NCBI RefSeq assembly: GCF_014203645.1
Contig: NZ_JACHJL010000003.1
Coordinates: 248,001 to 312,000 of the forward strand
Length of the DNA: 64,000 nt
Direction: 5' to 3'
From: Streptomyces zagrosensis
GTDB taxonomy: Bacteria; Actinomycetota; Actinomycetes; Streptomycetales; Streptomycetaceae
Both the position numbers and the translations under genes were made by a program. Within the stretch, counting starts at the first letter, position 1. Each line of letters starts with the position of its first letter. The notes beneath the pieces are model-generated. The model was not told the DNA's origin. It did no database searches and saw only the letters and a list, made by a program, of their open reading frames with translations. Below, one piece after another: positions 1 through 7,848 of this stretch.

Positions 1-711
1 AACAGCCTGATGGCCATCGGCTCGCTCGCTGGCGCCCTGCTCGCTGCCCGGCGCGTCACCTCGCGGATGCGCATGATGGTGGGCGCGGCGCTGCTGTTCG
101 GCATCCTGGAGATCGTTGCGGCGCTCACCCCGTCGTTTTGGGCCTTCGCCGTGCTGATGGTGCCGATCGGCATCTTCGGCCTGACCTTCAACGTCACGGC
201 GAACTCCAGCGTCCAACTCGCGACCGACCCCGCAATGCGGGGCCGCGTGATGAGCCTGTACATGATGGTCTTCGTCGGCGGCACCCCGATAGGCGGTCCG
301 ATCGTCGGCTGGGTCACCGATACCTACGGCGCCAGGACCGGCTTTGTGGCCGGTGGCGTGGTCTCCGCCCTCGCGGCGGTGGTCGTGGGCCTGGTCCTCG
401 CCCGCGTCGGCGGTCTGCGCCTACGGGTGGACCTACGACGCGGCCAACAGCATCTACGGTTCGAGCCCAAAAAAGCGGCGAACGGCGCGGGATGCCCTGC
501 GGACGGCGCCGCTTCCACGGCGGTGGCCACGCGTGAGGAAACCGTCGCGGACGGCTCGGCCGACCAGGACGCCGGCGGCTCGGGCGGTCACAGCTCTGAG
601 GACTCAGCCGGCCAGGGCGCTGCGGGTGCTGTCGGCACCGCCGACCCGAGTCCTGATGGCCCGACCAGGCGCCCGCTCGCCGATTCCGCGTCCGCTCGGC
701 CTCGCCCGTGA
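1..711 (+). CDS. MFS transporter, C-terminal part (5' truncated by window edge)
   Basis: The reading frame is open from base 1, so the gene starts upstream of the window and only its last 236 residues are visible. The visible part holds about five hydrophobic helices (for example GAALLFGILEIVAAL and MMVFVGGTPIGGPIVGWV) separated by short basic loops. The stretch AMRGRVMSLYMMVFVGGTPIG resembles the loop after TM8 and TM9 in the DHA3/enterobactin-exporter branch of the major facilitator superfamily. After the last helix there is a hydrophilic tail of about 90 residues rich in Ala, Gly, Ser and Asp, which looks disordered. The stop codon overlaps a GTG that could start the next gene. Substrate cannot be told; likely a proton-driven exporter in the cytoplasmic membrane. 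Confidence 0.85.
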   Translation, partial: NSLMAIGSLAGALLAARRVTSRMRMMVGAALLFGILEIVAALTPSFWAFAVLMVPIGIFGLTFNVTANSSVQLATDPAMRGRVMSLYMMVFVGGTPIGGPIVGWVTDTYGARTGFVAGGVVSALAAVVVGLVLARVGGLRLRVDLRRGQQHLRFEPKKAANGAGCPADGAASTAVATREETVADGSADQDAGGSGGHSSEDSAGQGAAGAVGTADPSPDGPTRRPLADSASARPRP

Positions 712-725
712 GCGAAGCTGACCGG

Positions 726-1289
726 ATGAGACTCTTCGCAGCCGTACTGCCCCCGCCAGCGGCCACCGTGGAACTCGCCGCCGCCGTCGCCCCGTTGCAC
801 GCTCTGCCCGGTGCGGACCAGCTGACGTGGACCGGACGTGCGGGCTGGCACTTCACGCTCGCCTTCTACGGCGAGGTGGAGCCGGAGACGCTGCCCGAGC
901 TGTACACGCGGCTCGGGCGCGCCGCGCACCGTAACGGCGCGTTCCAGCTGCGCCTCAAGGGCGGCGGCACCTTCAGCAACCGGGTGCTGTGGGCAGGCGC
1001 GTCCGGCGGCCTGCCCCCGATGCGCCGGCTGGCCGAATCGGCCGCGGCGGCGGGCCGCCGCGCAGGCGTCAGCATGGAGCAGCACCGCGTGTATACCCCG
1101 CACCTGACCATCGCCCGCAACCGCACCGACATCGACCTGGCACCGTACGCCGCGGCTTTGGCCACCTTCGAGGGCCAAGCATGGCGCGCCGGGGAGCTCA
1201 GCCTGGTCCGCAGCAACCCCCCGCAACCGGGCGTGCCCGGCGCCCGCCCCCGCTACGACACGCTCACGTCCTGGCCACTGGGGGAGTGA
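726..1289 (+). CDS. thpR: RNA 2',3'-cyclic phosphodiesterase (2H phosphoesterase, ThpR/LigT family)
   Basis: A 187-residue protein with the two catalytic tetrapeptides of the 2H phosphoesterase superfamily: HFTL at residues 42-45 and HLTI at residues 126-129, about 84 residues apart, with LAFYGEV after the first as in ThpR/LigT proteins. Members hydrolyse RNA 2',3'-cyclic phosphates to 2'-phosphates. The N-terminus MRLFAAVLPP is the usual family start, so I chose ATG at 726; a GTG at 708 that overlaps the upstream MFS stop (GTGA) would add six residues. The short distance suggests co-transcription with the transporter gene, but no functional link is evident. The substrate in vivo is unknown for most members. 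Confidence 0.88.
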   Translation: MRLFAAVLPPPAATVELAAAVAPLHALPGADQLTWTGRAGWHFTLAFYGEVEPETLPELYTRLGRAAHRNGAFQLRLKGGGTFSNRVLWAGASGGLPPMRRLAESAAAAGRRAGVSMEQHRVYTPHLTIARNRTDIDLAPYAAALATFEGQAWRAGELSLVRSNPPQPGVPGARPRYDTLTSWPLGE

Positions 1290-1420
1290 CCGGGGGCGGC
1301 GAGGCGCCCGGCCCTGAGCATGAGCCGGGCCGGCCCATGAGGCCCGAGCTCGGACGGGCCCCATGGCCCCCCGAGCCGGGGGCACGGCGGCCCGGCTGCG
1401 CCCGCGCGGGGCGCTGCGGC

Positions 1421-1426
1421 TAACCT
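1421..1426 (+). promoter_or_regulatory. Leaderless-type -10 element (TAACCT) of the 28-residue ORF
   Basis: TAACCT fits the actinobacterial TANNNT -10 consensus and ends 6 nt before a GTG codon, the spacing expected if transcription starts at the start codon itself. No convincing -35 is visible. Confidence 0.5.
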
Positions 1427-1432
1427 CGGGGC

Positions 1433-1519
1433 GTGGACCCGAAGACTCGAAGCCTGATCGTGAGCGGTGCGTTCATCGTGATCCTCATCGTGGTGGCGGT
1501 GGCCGCGCTGCTGGACTGA
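1433..1519 (+). CDS. Small single-pass membrane protein (28 aa)
   Basis: A short ORF (GTG to TGA) coding for 28 residues: a basic start, MDPKTRSLIVSG, followed by one long hydrophobic helix AFIVILIVVAVAALL and a final Asp. That is the layout of a single-pass membrane micropeptide with its N-terminus inside. A TANNNT box 6 nt upstream suggests translation of a leaderless mRNA; there is only a G run, not a clear Shine-Dalgarno. The ORF is followed by a perfect 24-bp palindrome that could terminate the transcript. No function can be assigned. The ordered charge and hydrophobicity pattern and the matched promoter and terminator argue it is real. Confidence 0.6.
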   Translation: MDPKTRSLIVSGAFIVILIVVAVAALLD

Positions 1520-1557
1520 TCTTCGCCATCCTGCCTGCGCAGCCCCCGCCCCACTCG

Positions 1558-1581
1558 CCCCGACCGGCCGGCCGGTCGGGG
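1558..1581. terminator. Perfect 24-bp palindrome between convergent genes
   Basis: CCCCGACCGGCC is followed directly by its exact complement GGCCGGTCGGGG. It lies between the plus-strand 28-aa ORF and the minus-strand gene ending at 1593, so it could act in both directions. There is no U-tract, as is common for streptomycete terminators. Confidence 0.6.
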
Positions 1582-1592
1582 CTCGCCTGGTG

Positions 1593-2288
1593 CTACTTCC
1601 AGTGGATCTTGACTGGGCCTTCGGGAAGCTTGTCGGCGCCGGAGCAGTGGAGCGGGCCACGGGCCAGCTCACGGGCGGCGGTCGCGACGAAGGCGGCCAG
1701 CTTGTCGTCATGTTCGGTGGGCTGGGCGTCTTGGTCGCTGATGCTCAGCTCTGACCGCCTGGTCAGGGAGGATCCTGCCACGATGAGCATGCGGTCGCTT
1801 GGTTTGATTTTGACACATGGGACGTACAGCAGAATGGCGTGGCTGGACGACATGTATCCGTAGGCGTCGCCTAAAGAGACGGGAACGCCGCTCTTTTGCA
1901 TCACGTCGCGTGGATAAATATATCCGGGGATGTAGAGATATGACAGATTTACGTCCTCGCCTCCGGCGGTGAGTTCGCAGTATCCGCGTTTGTGAATTAC
2001 CTCAAAAGATTCCGTTTCCTCTTTGAACGATTCCCCCTTTTGCGGGAGTAGATCAGCAACGACGGCCCCGGAGACTCGTCCCAAGCACACCTTGTTCGGG
2101 ACCTTGACGGCTTCGTCGTGTGACGAGTGGTCAGTAGTGGCCCACCAGATTCCCGTGCCTATCAGAAGTAGTGCCGCGATCGCGGGGAATAGGCGTTCGC
2201 GGAAGTTCCATAGCGGATTGAGTCGCGATGTCGATTGGCGCATTGACGTTCCGTCCATCGGTGTGGCTCGACTCGTTCGTTGGTCCAC
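1593..2288 (-). CDS. Membrane-anchored hypothetical protein, paralogue of the upstream gene
   Basis: Up to 231 residues: a basic N-terminus, one membrane helix (AIAALLLIGTGIWWATT) and an extracytoplasmic domain with Cys at VCLGRVSG, YCELTAGG, VPCVKIK and near the C-terminus before SGADKLPEGPVKIHW. The same order of motifs is found in the gene just upstream (VCNNYISG, HCTLKAGG, VPCVVV, CPYADELPAGPTKIHW), so the two are tandem paralogues and the conserved Cys may form disulfides. The GTG start at 2288 has no clear ribosome site; later ATG codons (2258, 2243) are possible. Base composition drops to roughly 45-55 percent GC in places, well below the surroundings. Last gene of a four-gene minus-strand operon. 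No known function; a surface or immunity-like role is only a guess. Confidence 0.7.
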   Translation of the reverse strand: MDQRTSRATPMDGTSMRQSTSRLNPLWNFRERLFPAIAALLLIGTGIWWATTDHSSHDEAVKVPNKVCLGRVSGAVVADLLPQKGESFKEETESFEVIHKRGYCELTAGGEDVNLSYLYIPGYIYPRDVMQKSGVPVSLGDAYGYMSSSHAILLYVPCVKIKPSDRMLIVAGSSLTRRSELSISDQDAQPTEHDDKLAAFVATAARELARGPLHCSGADKLPEGPVKIHWK

Positions 2289-2327
2289 GGTGGTGAAGAA
2301 TGGCCGGTCGGTTCCCGCCAGGTTTGT

Positions 2328-2978
2328 CTATCGGTTCCAATGAATCTTCGTGGGCCCTGCGGGCAGCTCGTCGGCGTAGGGACAGCGGAACCAGTTGCGG
2401 GCTAGCTCTCGGGATACGTTGGCGCTGAGGGTGGCTAGTTTGAGGTCGGTCTTGGCGGGTTTGGTTCCCTTTTTGCTGGCGGCTTTTTCTTGATTCGTCA
2501 TTGATGAGCTAACCTTGACGACCAGTCGTTGCGTTTTTGCTACGACAACGCATGGTACGTGGAGGTGCATGGCGTGTGTATCTGACAGGTATCCATAGGC
2601 TTTCCCCAGGGATATGGGAATTCCTTCGGCTTCCACGCGCCAGCGCGGATATTCCATGCGTCGAAAAAGGGTGATGGAGATGCTGACTCTTTCTCCGCCA
2701 GCTTTTAGGGTGCAGTGTCCGACCATGCGTGTAACTCTGAACGAAGGCGCACGCTCTTCGAACTTCTTCCCTGTGGTCGGTAGTAGGGGGGCCACTGCCT
2801 GCCCCGAAATGTAGTTATTGCAGACTTTCGACGGAATGGTGATGGTGTCATCGGGTGCCGGATCGGTAGCGGCCCACCAGATTCCCGTGCCTATCAAGAG
2901 TAGAGCCGAGGCGGCAGCGATCGCACGGCCAACAGGCGATGTGAGTATCCACAGTGAGTGCGGCTTGGTAGGCGTCAT
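2328..2978 (-). CDS. Membrane-anchored hypothetical protein, paralogue of the downstream gene
   Basis: 216 residues with the same plan as its neighbour: short cytoplasmic N-terminus, one helix (AIAAASALLLIGTGIWW), and an outer domain with four spaced Cys, ending in the shared motif DELPAGPTKIHWNR. A segment around the helix is almost identical at DNA level to the paralogue (near 2138-2165 and 2869-2896), pointing to recent duplication or gene conversion. Its start overlaps the stop of the 760-residue gene by 4 nt (ATGA), so the two are translationally coupled and probably work together. GC is clearly lower than the window average. I do not recognise the family. Confidence 0.72.
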   Translation of the reverse strand: MTPTKPHSLWILTSPVGRAIAAASALLLIGTGIWWAATDPAPDDTITIPSKVCNNYISGQAVAPLLPTTGKKFEERAPSFRVTRMVGHCTLKAGGERVSISITLFRRMEYPRWRVEAEGIPISLGKAYGYLSDTHAMHLHVPCVVVAKTQRLVVKVSSSMTNQEKAASKKGTKPAKTDLKLATLSANVSRELARNWFRCPYADELPAGPTKIHWNR

Positions 2979-5257
2979 CGGGTCTTCCCGTCCGAGTAGC
3001 CGCTGTTGATCGCGCGATAGACGTCGTCGGCCGCTCCGGCTCCGGGGGTGCCGGGCTCCGTGGAGATCCCTTGCTGCTTCGCGGCGTCGAAAACGGCTTG
3101 CTTGGCAGCCTGCGCGGACAGTTCACGCTGACTGTCCAGGTAGTTGTCTTTGTTCTCCTCAATCTGCTGGGCGGCCTCCTCCGAGTCCCTGTGGTAATAC
3201 TTGAAGACTGCTTCTTGGGCATCTTCGGCCAGCCATGAATAAATATCCCCGGCCACTGGTATATGGTTCGCTGCCATTTCTGATAGGCGACTGGTCCACT
3301 TGGCGGCATCATCGAGTTTCTCGTTGTACTCCTCTATCTTTTTCACGCTGTCGTCAGCTGCCGCGATGGCATTGGCCTGGCCCTCCGCGGTAGCGCCCGC
3401 AATGATTCCCCCAGGGTTAGCAGCTCGCTGAGTTACATCACCAAGATCCTGCTCCCCGGGTTCGGCCATCGCCACCCGGATCGCCTCTGTGGTGACGGCC
3501 TGCTGAGCGTGGGTGATGGCGCCGTAAGCCTCGGGACTTTCGGCGGTCGCCTGTAGGAATTCCTTGAGATAGCCCTCTTCGCAGTCTTGAGGATCGAGGC
3601 GAACGCCGCGCTGCTCGAAATAGCCGCTGGCGTCGCCGCCGGCCATGATCCGCTGGATGTCGTACATGTACTCAGCGGACATGTTGCCCAAGCTCGGAGC
3701 GATCGCCTCCAGGTCACCGCCTGTCGTGATGAGTCCGGTGTTGCCTCCGAAGTGGTTGATCACATCCGTGTAGACCTTTACCTGCTCCCGCGTATGCGCC
3801 TGAATCGGCCCCTCATCCCCGTAAGGCCGTCCCGACGTCGCCGATTCCAAGGCGTGGCCGAAAGCCTCTTTGCCGGGGACACGGCTCTTGTCGTCGGGGT
3901 CGTCGTGGCCGCCCGCCTTGTCGGATGGCCACTCACGGGCGTGCTTGCCGTCATCGTCGCCGAGGAAGTATTCGAGGTTGCCGAGCCGCTTCAGGCCGCT
4001 GTCGCCGCCGCCCGTGGAGCCGTTGAAGAATGCGGTGGACGCGTCGGGGCTGCGGGCGAAGGCATCCATGAGACCGGCCATGGGGTCCCATCCGGGGCCA
4101 CCCTTACCGGTGAGGTTGAGGCCGAAGTCGTGGTCACCGTTCTGCGGGTCAGGTGTGGGCCAATCGCCGCCCTTTCGCTCAAGGGCGATCATGTCCTCGG
4201 CGATGGGCTTCAGGAAGCTCTTGTCGTAGGTGCCGTGCCGCAGCAGGGAGCCGAGCGCCTGGTAACCGACGGGGTCCGAGCGGTTGAGCCCTAGGTCCAG
4301 CTGTTGGGTGCCCGCCTTCTTCAGGTCGGCGATCCACGCCTTGCCCAGGTAGGTGCGGTCTTCGCGGAAAGAGGTGAGGGGGTTGTCCTTGCCGGTGGGC
4401 GGGTCGGTGGCGGTCGCCAGGGCCAGGCCCATGTTCTTTTGGATGCTTTGGGCCAGCTTCAGCCGCGTCTTGTCGTCGCCCAATGACGCGTTGATGGCCA
4501 TCAGCGCCTCGAACCGCAGCGCGTCCTTCGCGCCCATGTCGCGGTAGAGCCCGATGGCGAATGCCGGGGATTTCGCGTTGTCTGTCATGAGTTGCCCGAA
4601 CTCAGCCAATTCAGTGGTGCTGAGCTCCTTGCCGTCCTGGTGCAACTTCAGGCTCTTCTTCGCGAGTTGGACCGTTCGCTCGCGCTGCGCGTCGTCGAGT
4701 GAGTCGTACTTCGCGTGGCCGAAGTTGTGGCTGTCGCTGCCGTGGATCTTCCCCAGGGCGCGGGCTGCCGAGCCCTCGATCTCGTCGGCTTGCGCGATGA
4801 GCTGGTTGAGCTGGTTTTCCAAGCTGTTCCGATAGGAGATTTGCTGCGGCGTGGGCGTGGCCTCATTGCCGCGTGCTCGTGCGAAGACACAGGCCACCGT
4901 GCCGTCTGCGCGGCCCGCTACCCGGATCTCGTGGCTCTTGGCATCCACGTCCACGACCTTTTTCAGGGCCCGCTGCACCTGCACCAGGTCCTTATGGGAA
5001 TCGCGCAGAATGCTCCAGACGCTCCTGGCCTGTGTGTGTGCGTCGCTGAATTCTTCGCCGGTGGTGCGGATGAACGGCCGGGTGACACCGGCGTTCACGC
5101 CTTCCCAGCGGGCCCCGTCGGACTGTTTCACCATGCCGTCCATCGCATCGGTGGCCAGCTTGGCGAGTTGGTCCACCATCTCTTTCCAGTCGTCGGCCGC
5201 CGCGCCGAGGCTGGATAAGGAGACGTGGTAGAGGCCGTCGAAAGTCAGTTGTCCCAT
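2975..5257 (-). CDS. Large helical ESX-associated protein (760 aa), DUF6571-like
   Basis: 760 residues, mostly hydrophilic and helical. The first 120 residues (DGLYHVSLSSLGAAADDW onward, with a Trp in DGARWEGVNAG) look like a WXG100-type four-helix module. The middle contains repeated patterns such as LGSLLRHGTYDKSFL and NGDHDFGLNLTG, and the C-terminus is a long charged, coiled-coil-like stretch (EEAAQQIEENKDNYLDSQ). No signal peptide or membrane helix. This architecture is known from streptomycete proteins encoded beside type VII (ESX) secretion genes; I assign it to the DUF6571-like group with moderate certainty. It lies between a smaller WXG100-like gene and two anchored proteins, so it may be a secreted effector or structural partner. 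No catalytic toxin motif is visible in the C-terminal part. Confidence 0.7.
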   Translation of the reverse strand: MGQLTFDGLYHVSLSSLGAAADDWKEMVDQLAKLATDAMDGMVKQSDGARWEGVNAGVTRPFIRTTGEEFSDAHTQARSVWSILRDSHKDLVQVQRALKKVVDVDAKSHEIRVAGRADGTVACVFARARGNEATPTPQQISYRNSLENQLNQLIAQADEIEGSAARALGKIHGSDSHNFGHAKYDSLDDAQRERTVQLAKKSLKLHQDGKELSTTELAEFGQLMTDNAKSPAFAIGLYRDMGAKDALRFEALMAINASLGDDKTRLKLAQSIQKNMGLALATATDPPTGKDNPLTSFREDRTYLGKAWIADLKKAGTQQLDLGLNRSDPVGYQALGSLLRHGTYDKSFLKPIAEDMIALERKGGDWPTPDPQNGDHDFGLNLTGKGGPGWDPMAGLMDAFARSPDASTAFFNGSTGGGDSGLKRLGNLEYFLGDDDGKHAREWPSDKAGGHDDPDDKSRVPGKEAFGHALESATSGRPYGDEGPIQAHTREQVKVYTDVINHFGGNTGLITTGGDLEAIAPSLGNMSAEYMYDIQRIMAGGDASGYFEQRGVRLDPQDCEEGYLKEFLQATAESPEAYGAITHAQQAVTTEAIRVAMAEPGEQDLGDVTQRAANPGGIIAGATAEGQANAIAAADDSVKKIEEYNEKLDDAAKWTSRLSEMAANHIPVAGDIYSWLAEDAQEAVFKYYHRDSEEAAQQIEENKDNYLDSQRELSAQAAKQAVFDAAKQQGISTEPGTPGAGAADDVYRAINSGYSDGKTR

Positions 5258-5278
5258 GGTGCGGTCACCTCACGCGTT

Positions 5279-5353
5279 CTCGTGCCCGTGCCCGTGCCCG
5301 GTTCCGTGCCCGGTCCCGGTTCTGTTTCCCTTTCCCGGTTTTGGCCCGTTTCC
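5279..5353. repeat. Degenerate short repeat (CCCGTGCCCGG-type) between operon genes
   Basis: The 103-nt gap between the 151-aa and 760-aa genes is filled with imperfect 6-12 bp repeats of the type CGTGCC / CGGTTC / CCCGGTTT. On the transcript this is a purine-rich GGCACG/GGAAACGGG run. No function is evident. Confidence 0.5.
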
Positions 5354-5360
5354 AGTCCCG

Positions 5361-5816
5361 TTAGCGGTAGTACCGGGATATCTCGGATACGGATGTGGCA
5401 CTGCCGTCGCGGTGCGACATGGTGGCGGCGATTTTCTCGTCCTCGTGGGTGTGGGACTTCTTCGAGTAGTCGAGGTGGTTGGAGATGTGCGCGCACGCTT
5501 GGAGCAACGTTTTGACCTGGTCGTCCCAGGTTGTCGCCGTGGTGGTCAGGGCATCGCCCATGGTGAAGCCGTGCGCCGAAAGGGTGCTGGCCGCCTTGAC
5601 CGTCGAGCCGTCTCCCGCGGCACCTCGGGTGATGTCGCCGGCCTTCTTGAGCCTGCTGTGGAGCTGGAAGGCCTCGTGGCCGACCTTGCCTAAATCTTCC
5701 TGATAGACGACCAACCGGTCCGCATCACCGCCGGATGTGCCGCCGTCCGCGCTGTTGAGCCGCGTCCCTGTGGCCGCCTCGCTGCGAATTTGGCCCCACT
5801 CTTGCTGGAACGACAT
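5361..5816 (-). CDS. WXG100-like helical protein (ESX-associated)
   Basis: 151 residues, hydrophilic and predicted all-helical, starting MSFQQEWGQIRSEAATG. It has a helix-turn-helix hairpin character (YQEDLGKVGHEAFQLHSRLKKAG, then TATTWDDQVKTLLQACAHISNHLDYS) and a single Trp near the second helix turn, reminiscent of the long WXG100-like proteins found ahead of big ESX substrates in streptomycetes. First gene of the minus-strand operon with the 760-aa protein and the two anchored paralogues. A G-rich ribosome site (GGGGGAAG) precedes the ATG. Likely a small partner or chaperone of the 760-aa protein; this is inference from position and size. Confidence 0.65.
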   Translation of the reverse strand: MSFQQEWGQIRSEAATGTRLNSADGGTSGGDADRLVVYQEDLGKVGHEAFQLHSRLKKAGDITRGAAGDGSTVKAASTLSAHGFTMGDALTTTATTWDDQVKTLLQACAHISNHLDYSKKSHTHEDEKIAATMSHRDGSATSVSEISRYYR

Positions 5817-5930
5817 GCTTCCCCCACTTCCCCCGAGTTTTTCAACTCGCTTACGTGTCCGAGCGATTACGGTGCGGAAGATTAGCAGGGTGACGTGTCG
5901 TGTCAGGGGTGCGAGGGGTCAGGATGCGCC

Positions 5931-5970
5931 ACGGGGCGGGTCCGCGATCAGTCGCTCGGACCCGCCCCGT
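5931..5970 (-). terminator. Hairpin downstream of the aldo/keto reductase gene
   Basis: ACGGGGCGGGTCCG pairs perfectly (14 bp) with CGGACCCGCCCCGT around a 12-nt loop. It lies 38 nt after the stop codon of the minus-strand AKR gene and before the ESX-like operon, so it probably separates the two units. No long U-tract. Confidence 0.65.
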
Positions 5971-6007
5971 ACGCAATCGGCCAGGCCAGTGGCCAGGCAC
6001 TCGGTGG

Positions 6008-7006
6008 TTACCAGGCAAACGCCTCCGGCGAGGGGCCCGGGCCCGGGAAGATCTCGTCCAGGCCGGACAACACCTCGTCGCTCAGCTCAAGTTCCACCGC
6101 CCGCAATGCGGAGGCGAGTTGATCGGCGGTGCGGGGCCCGACGATCGGTCCGGTGACGCCAGGGCGAGTGAGCAGCCAGGCCAGGGCCGCCTCGCCGGGC
6201 TCGATGCCGTGCTTGGCCAACAGGTCCTCGTACGCCTGGACTTGATCGCGTACGGAGGTGGTGGCGAGCGCGTCCGCGGCACGGCCCGACGCGGTGCGTG
6301 CCGCGCCGCCCTCGTTCTCCTTACGGATCGCGCCGCCGAGCAGCCCGCCGTGCAGCGGCGACCACGGGATGACCCCGAGCCCGTACTCCTGCGCCGCGGG
6401 AATGACCTCCATCTCGGCGCGGCGCTCGGCTAGGTTGTACAGGCACTGTTCGCTGACCAGACCGAGCGAACCGCGCCGCCGGGCGGCCTCATTGGCCTGG
6501 GCGATGTGCCAACCGGCGTGGTTGGACGAACCGGCGTACAGGATCTTGCCCTGTTGTACGAGGACGTCGATGGCCTGCCAGATCTCGTCCCACGGCGCCG
6601 CGCGATCTACATGGTGGAACTGGTACAGATCGATGTAATCGGTACGTAGGCGGCGCAGGCTGGCCTCGACGGAGCGCCGGATGTTCACGGCGGAAAGCTT
6701 GTCGTGGTTGGGCCAGGGCGTGCCGTCATCGGCGGCCATATTGGCGTACACCTTGGTGGCCAGCACCACCTTGTCGCGTCGCCCGTCGCCCTGGTCGAAC
6801 CAGGACCCGATGATTTCCTCCGTGCGCCCCTTTTTGAGGCCCCAACCGTAGGCGTTCGCGGTGTCGAAGAAATTGACGCCCGCGCCGAGCGCGGTGTCCA
6901 TGATGGCGTGGCTGTCCGCCTCATTGGTCTGCGGGCCGAAGTTCATGGTGCCGAGCACCAGGCGGCTGACCTTGAGGCCGGTGCGGCCGAGCTGTGTGTA
7001 CTTCAT
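6008..7006 (-). CDS. Aldo/keto reductase (NADPH-dependent oxidoreductase)
   Basis: 332 residues from MKYTQLGRTGLKVSRLVLGTMNFG, a typical aldo/keto reductase start, which is why I use ATG 7006 rather than an in-frame codon 33 nt upstream. The (beta/alpha)8 signature is visible: active-site Asp and Tyr in FFDTANAYGWG, Lys in VVLATKVY, His in LYQFHHVDRAAP, and the cofactor loop GVTGPIVGPRTADQL near the C-terminus. Such enzymes reduce aldehydes and ketones with NADPH in the cytosol; the substrate is not predictable. A perfect palindrome of the MerR-operator type sits 17 nt before the ATG, so redox or xenobiotic control is likely, although no MerR gene is adjacent. Confidence 0.9.
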   Translation of the reverse strand: MKYTQLGRTGLKVSRLVLGTMNFGPQTNEADSHAIMDTALGAGVNFFDTANAYGWGLKKGRTEEIIGSWFDQGDGRRDKVVLATKVYANMAADDGTPWPNHDKLSAVNIRRSVEASLRRLRTDYIDLYQFHHVDRAAPWDEIWQAIDVLVQQGKILYAGSSNHAGWHIAQANEAARRRGSLGLVSEQCLYNLAERRAEMEVIPAAQEYGLGVIPWSPLHGGLLGGAIRKENEGGAARTASGRAADALATTSVRDQVQAYEDLLAKHGIEPGEAALAWLLTRPGVTGPIVGPRTADQLASALRAVELELSDEVLSGLDEIFPGPGPSPEAFAW

Positions 7007-7022
7007 GCCAACCAGCCAACGC

Positions 7023-7040
7023 CTTGGAGCGGGCTCCAAG
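7023..7040 (-). promoter_or_regulatory. MerR-type palindromic operator in front of the AKR gene
   Basis: CTTGGAGC-GG-GCTCCAAG is a perfect 8+8 inverted repeat. On the minus strand TTGCTT overlaps its upstream edge as a possible -35 and TTGGCT lies 18 nt further on, ending 7 nt before the ATG at 7006. A long spacer over a palindrome is the hallmark of MerR-activated promoters. Confidence 0.55.
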
Positions 7041-7177
7041 CAAGAGCACCCTGCCGATGGGGCTGCGCGCCGCCTGTGGGGCCGGTGTGTTCCGGGAGCG
7101 TAAGCCGGTCACGACCGCGACTGGGCGCCTCGTGTACTGGCGGCCAGGCCGGGCCAGGCCAGCCCCGCTCGTGGCAG

Positions 7178-7207
7178 GGGCGTCCTTGCCCCGGAGCAAG
7201 GACGCCC
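7178..7207 (-). terminator. Hairpin downstream of the Uma2 gene
   Basis: GGGCGTCCTTGC and GCAAGGACGCCC form a perfect 12-bp stem with a 6-nt loop, 30 nt past the stop of the minus-strand Uma2 gene. Confidence 0.65.
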
Positions 7208-7236
7208 GCGCGCTCGCAGTGGGGTCGCAGGTGCCG

Positions 7237-7848
7237 TTACGCGTCGTTCTCCGGCCTGTCCTCGATGCGCCGCCGTGGGTCGATGGCGGTCAGGTCGAGC
7301 TCTACCGGGAAGGGCACGGCCACCTTCAACCGCTCGTGGTAGATCCCGGTCACGGCGTACGACCGCCGCGCGGGCTCCAACTCGTAGACGTAGACGACCG
7401 GCAGGCCGCGGGCCTCCTCGACCCGCCAGAAGTGTGGGATGCCGGCCGCGGCGTACTTCAGCGGCTTGGACTCCCGATCCCTGGCCTCGGAGTCCGCGGA
7501 CACCACCTCTACGGCCAAGATCACGTCCTCGGGTTCGTAGCTGGTCTGGTTCAGGCCGGTATCCGCCTCGGCCCGTACGACAAGGACGTCGGGCTCCGGG
7601 CGGTCGCGGGGCCCGAGCCTGACCGTCATCTCCCGGCAGACCTCAAGGTCGGGCGGTGCTGTGAGCAAGAAGCAGTGCTCCAGTAGGCGCATGACTCGCA
7701 TGTGAAACTTGGTCTGCGGGCTCACGAAAACAAGGCTCCCGTCAATCAGCTCCGTGTGCGGAGGCAGGTTGGGAAGCCGGTCCAGATCGTCGGCGGTGTA
7801 CCCGCCCACGGGCGGGCGTGGCCACTCGGGCTGAGGCGCGACACTCAT
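7237..7848 (-). CDS. Uma2 family (DUF820) putative endonuclease
   Basis: 203 residues. The PD-(D/E)XK nuclease core of the Uma2/DUF820 family is readable: EPDVLVV (acidic residues after strand 2), ILAVEVVSADSEARDRESKPLKYAAAGI (Glu of the catalytic core followed by the conserved SRDRxxKxxxYAxAGI-type helix), then HFWRVE. The domain is common in many paralogous copies in actinomycetes and cyanobacteria. Its role is still unclear; nuclease activity is inferred from the fold. Two adjacent ATG codons (7851, 7848) follow a good GGGAG ribosome site; I use the second. It is a single-gene unit with its own terminator. Confidence 0.85.
   Translation of the reverse strand: MSVAPQPEWPRPPVGGYTADDLDRLPNLPPHTELIDGSLVFVSPQTKFHMRVMRLLEHCFLLTAPPDLEVCREMTVRLGPRDRPEPDVLVVRAEADTGLNQTSYEPEDVILAVEVVSADSEARDRESKPLKYAAAGIPHFWRVEEARGLPVVYVYELEPARRSYAVTGIYHERLKVAVPFPVELDLTAIDPRRRIEDRPENDA

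Noticed and set aside
458..472. GGTTCGAGCC resembling a tRNA T-loop
   Set aside because: It is inside the MFS coding tail and lacks the other arms.
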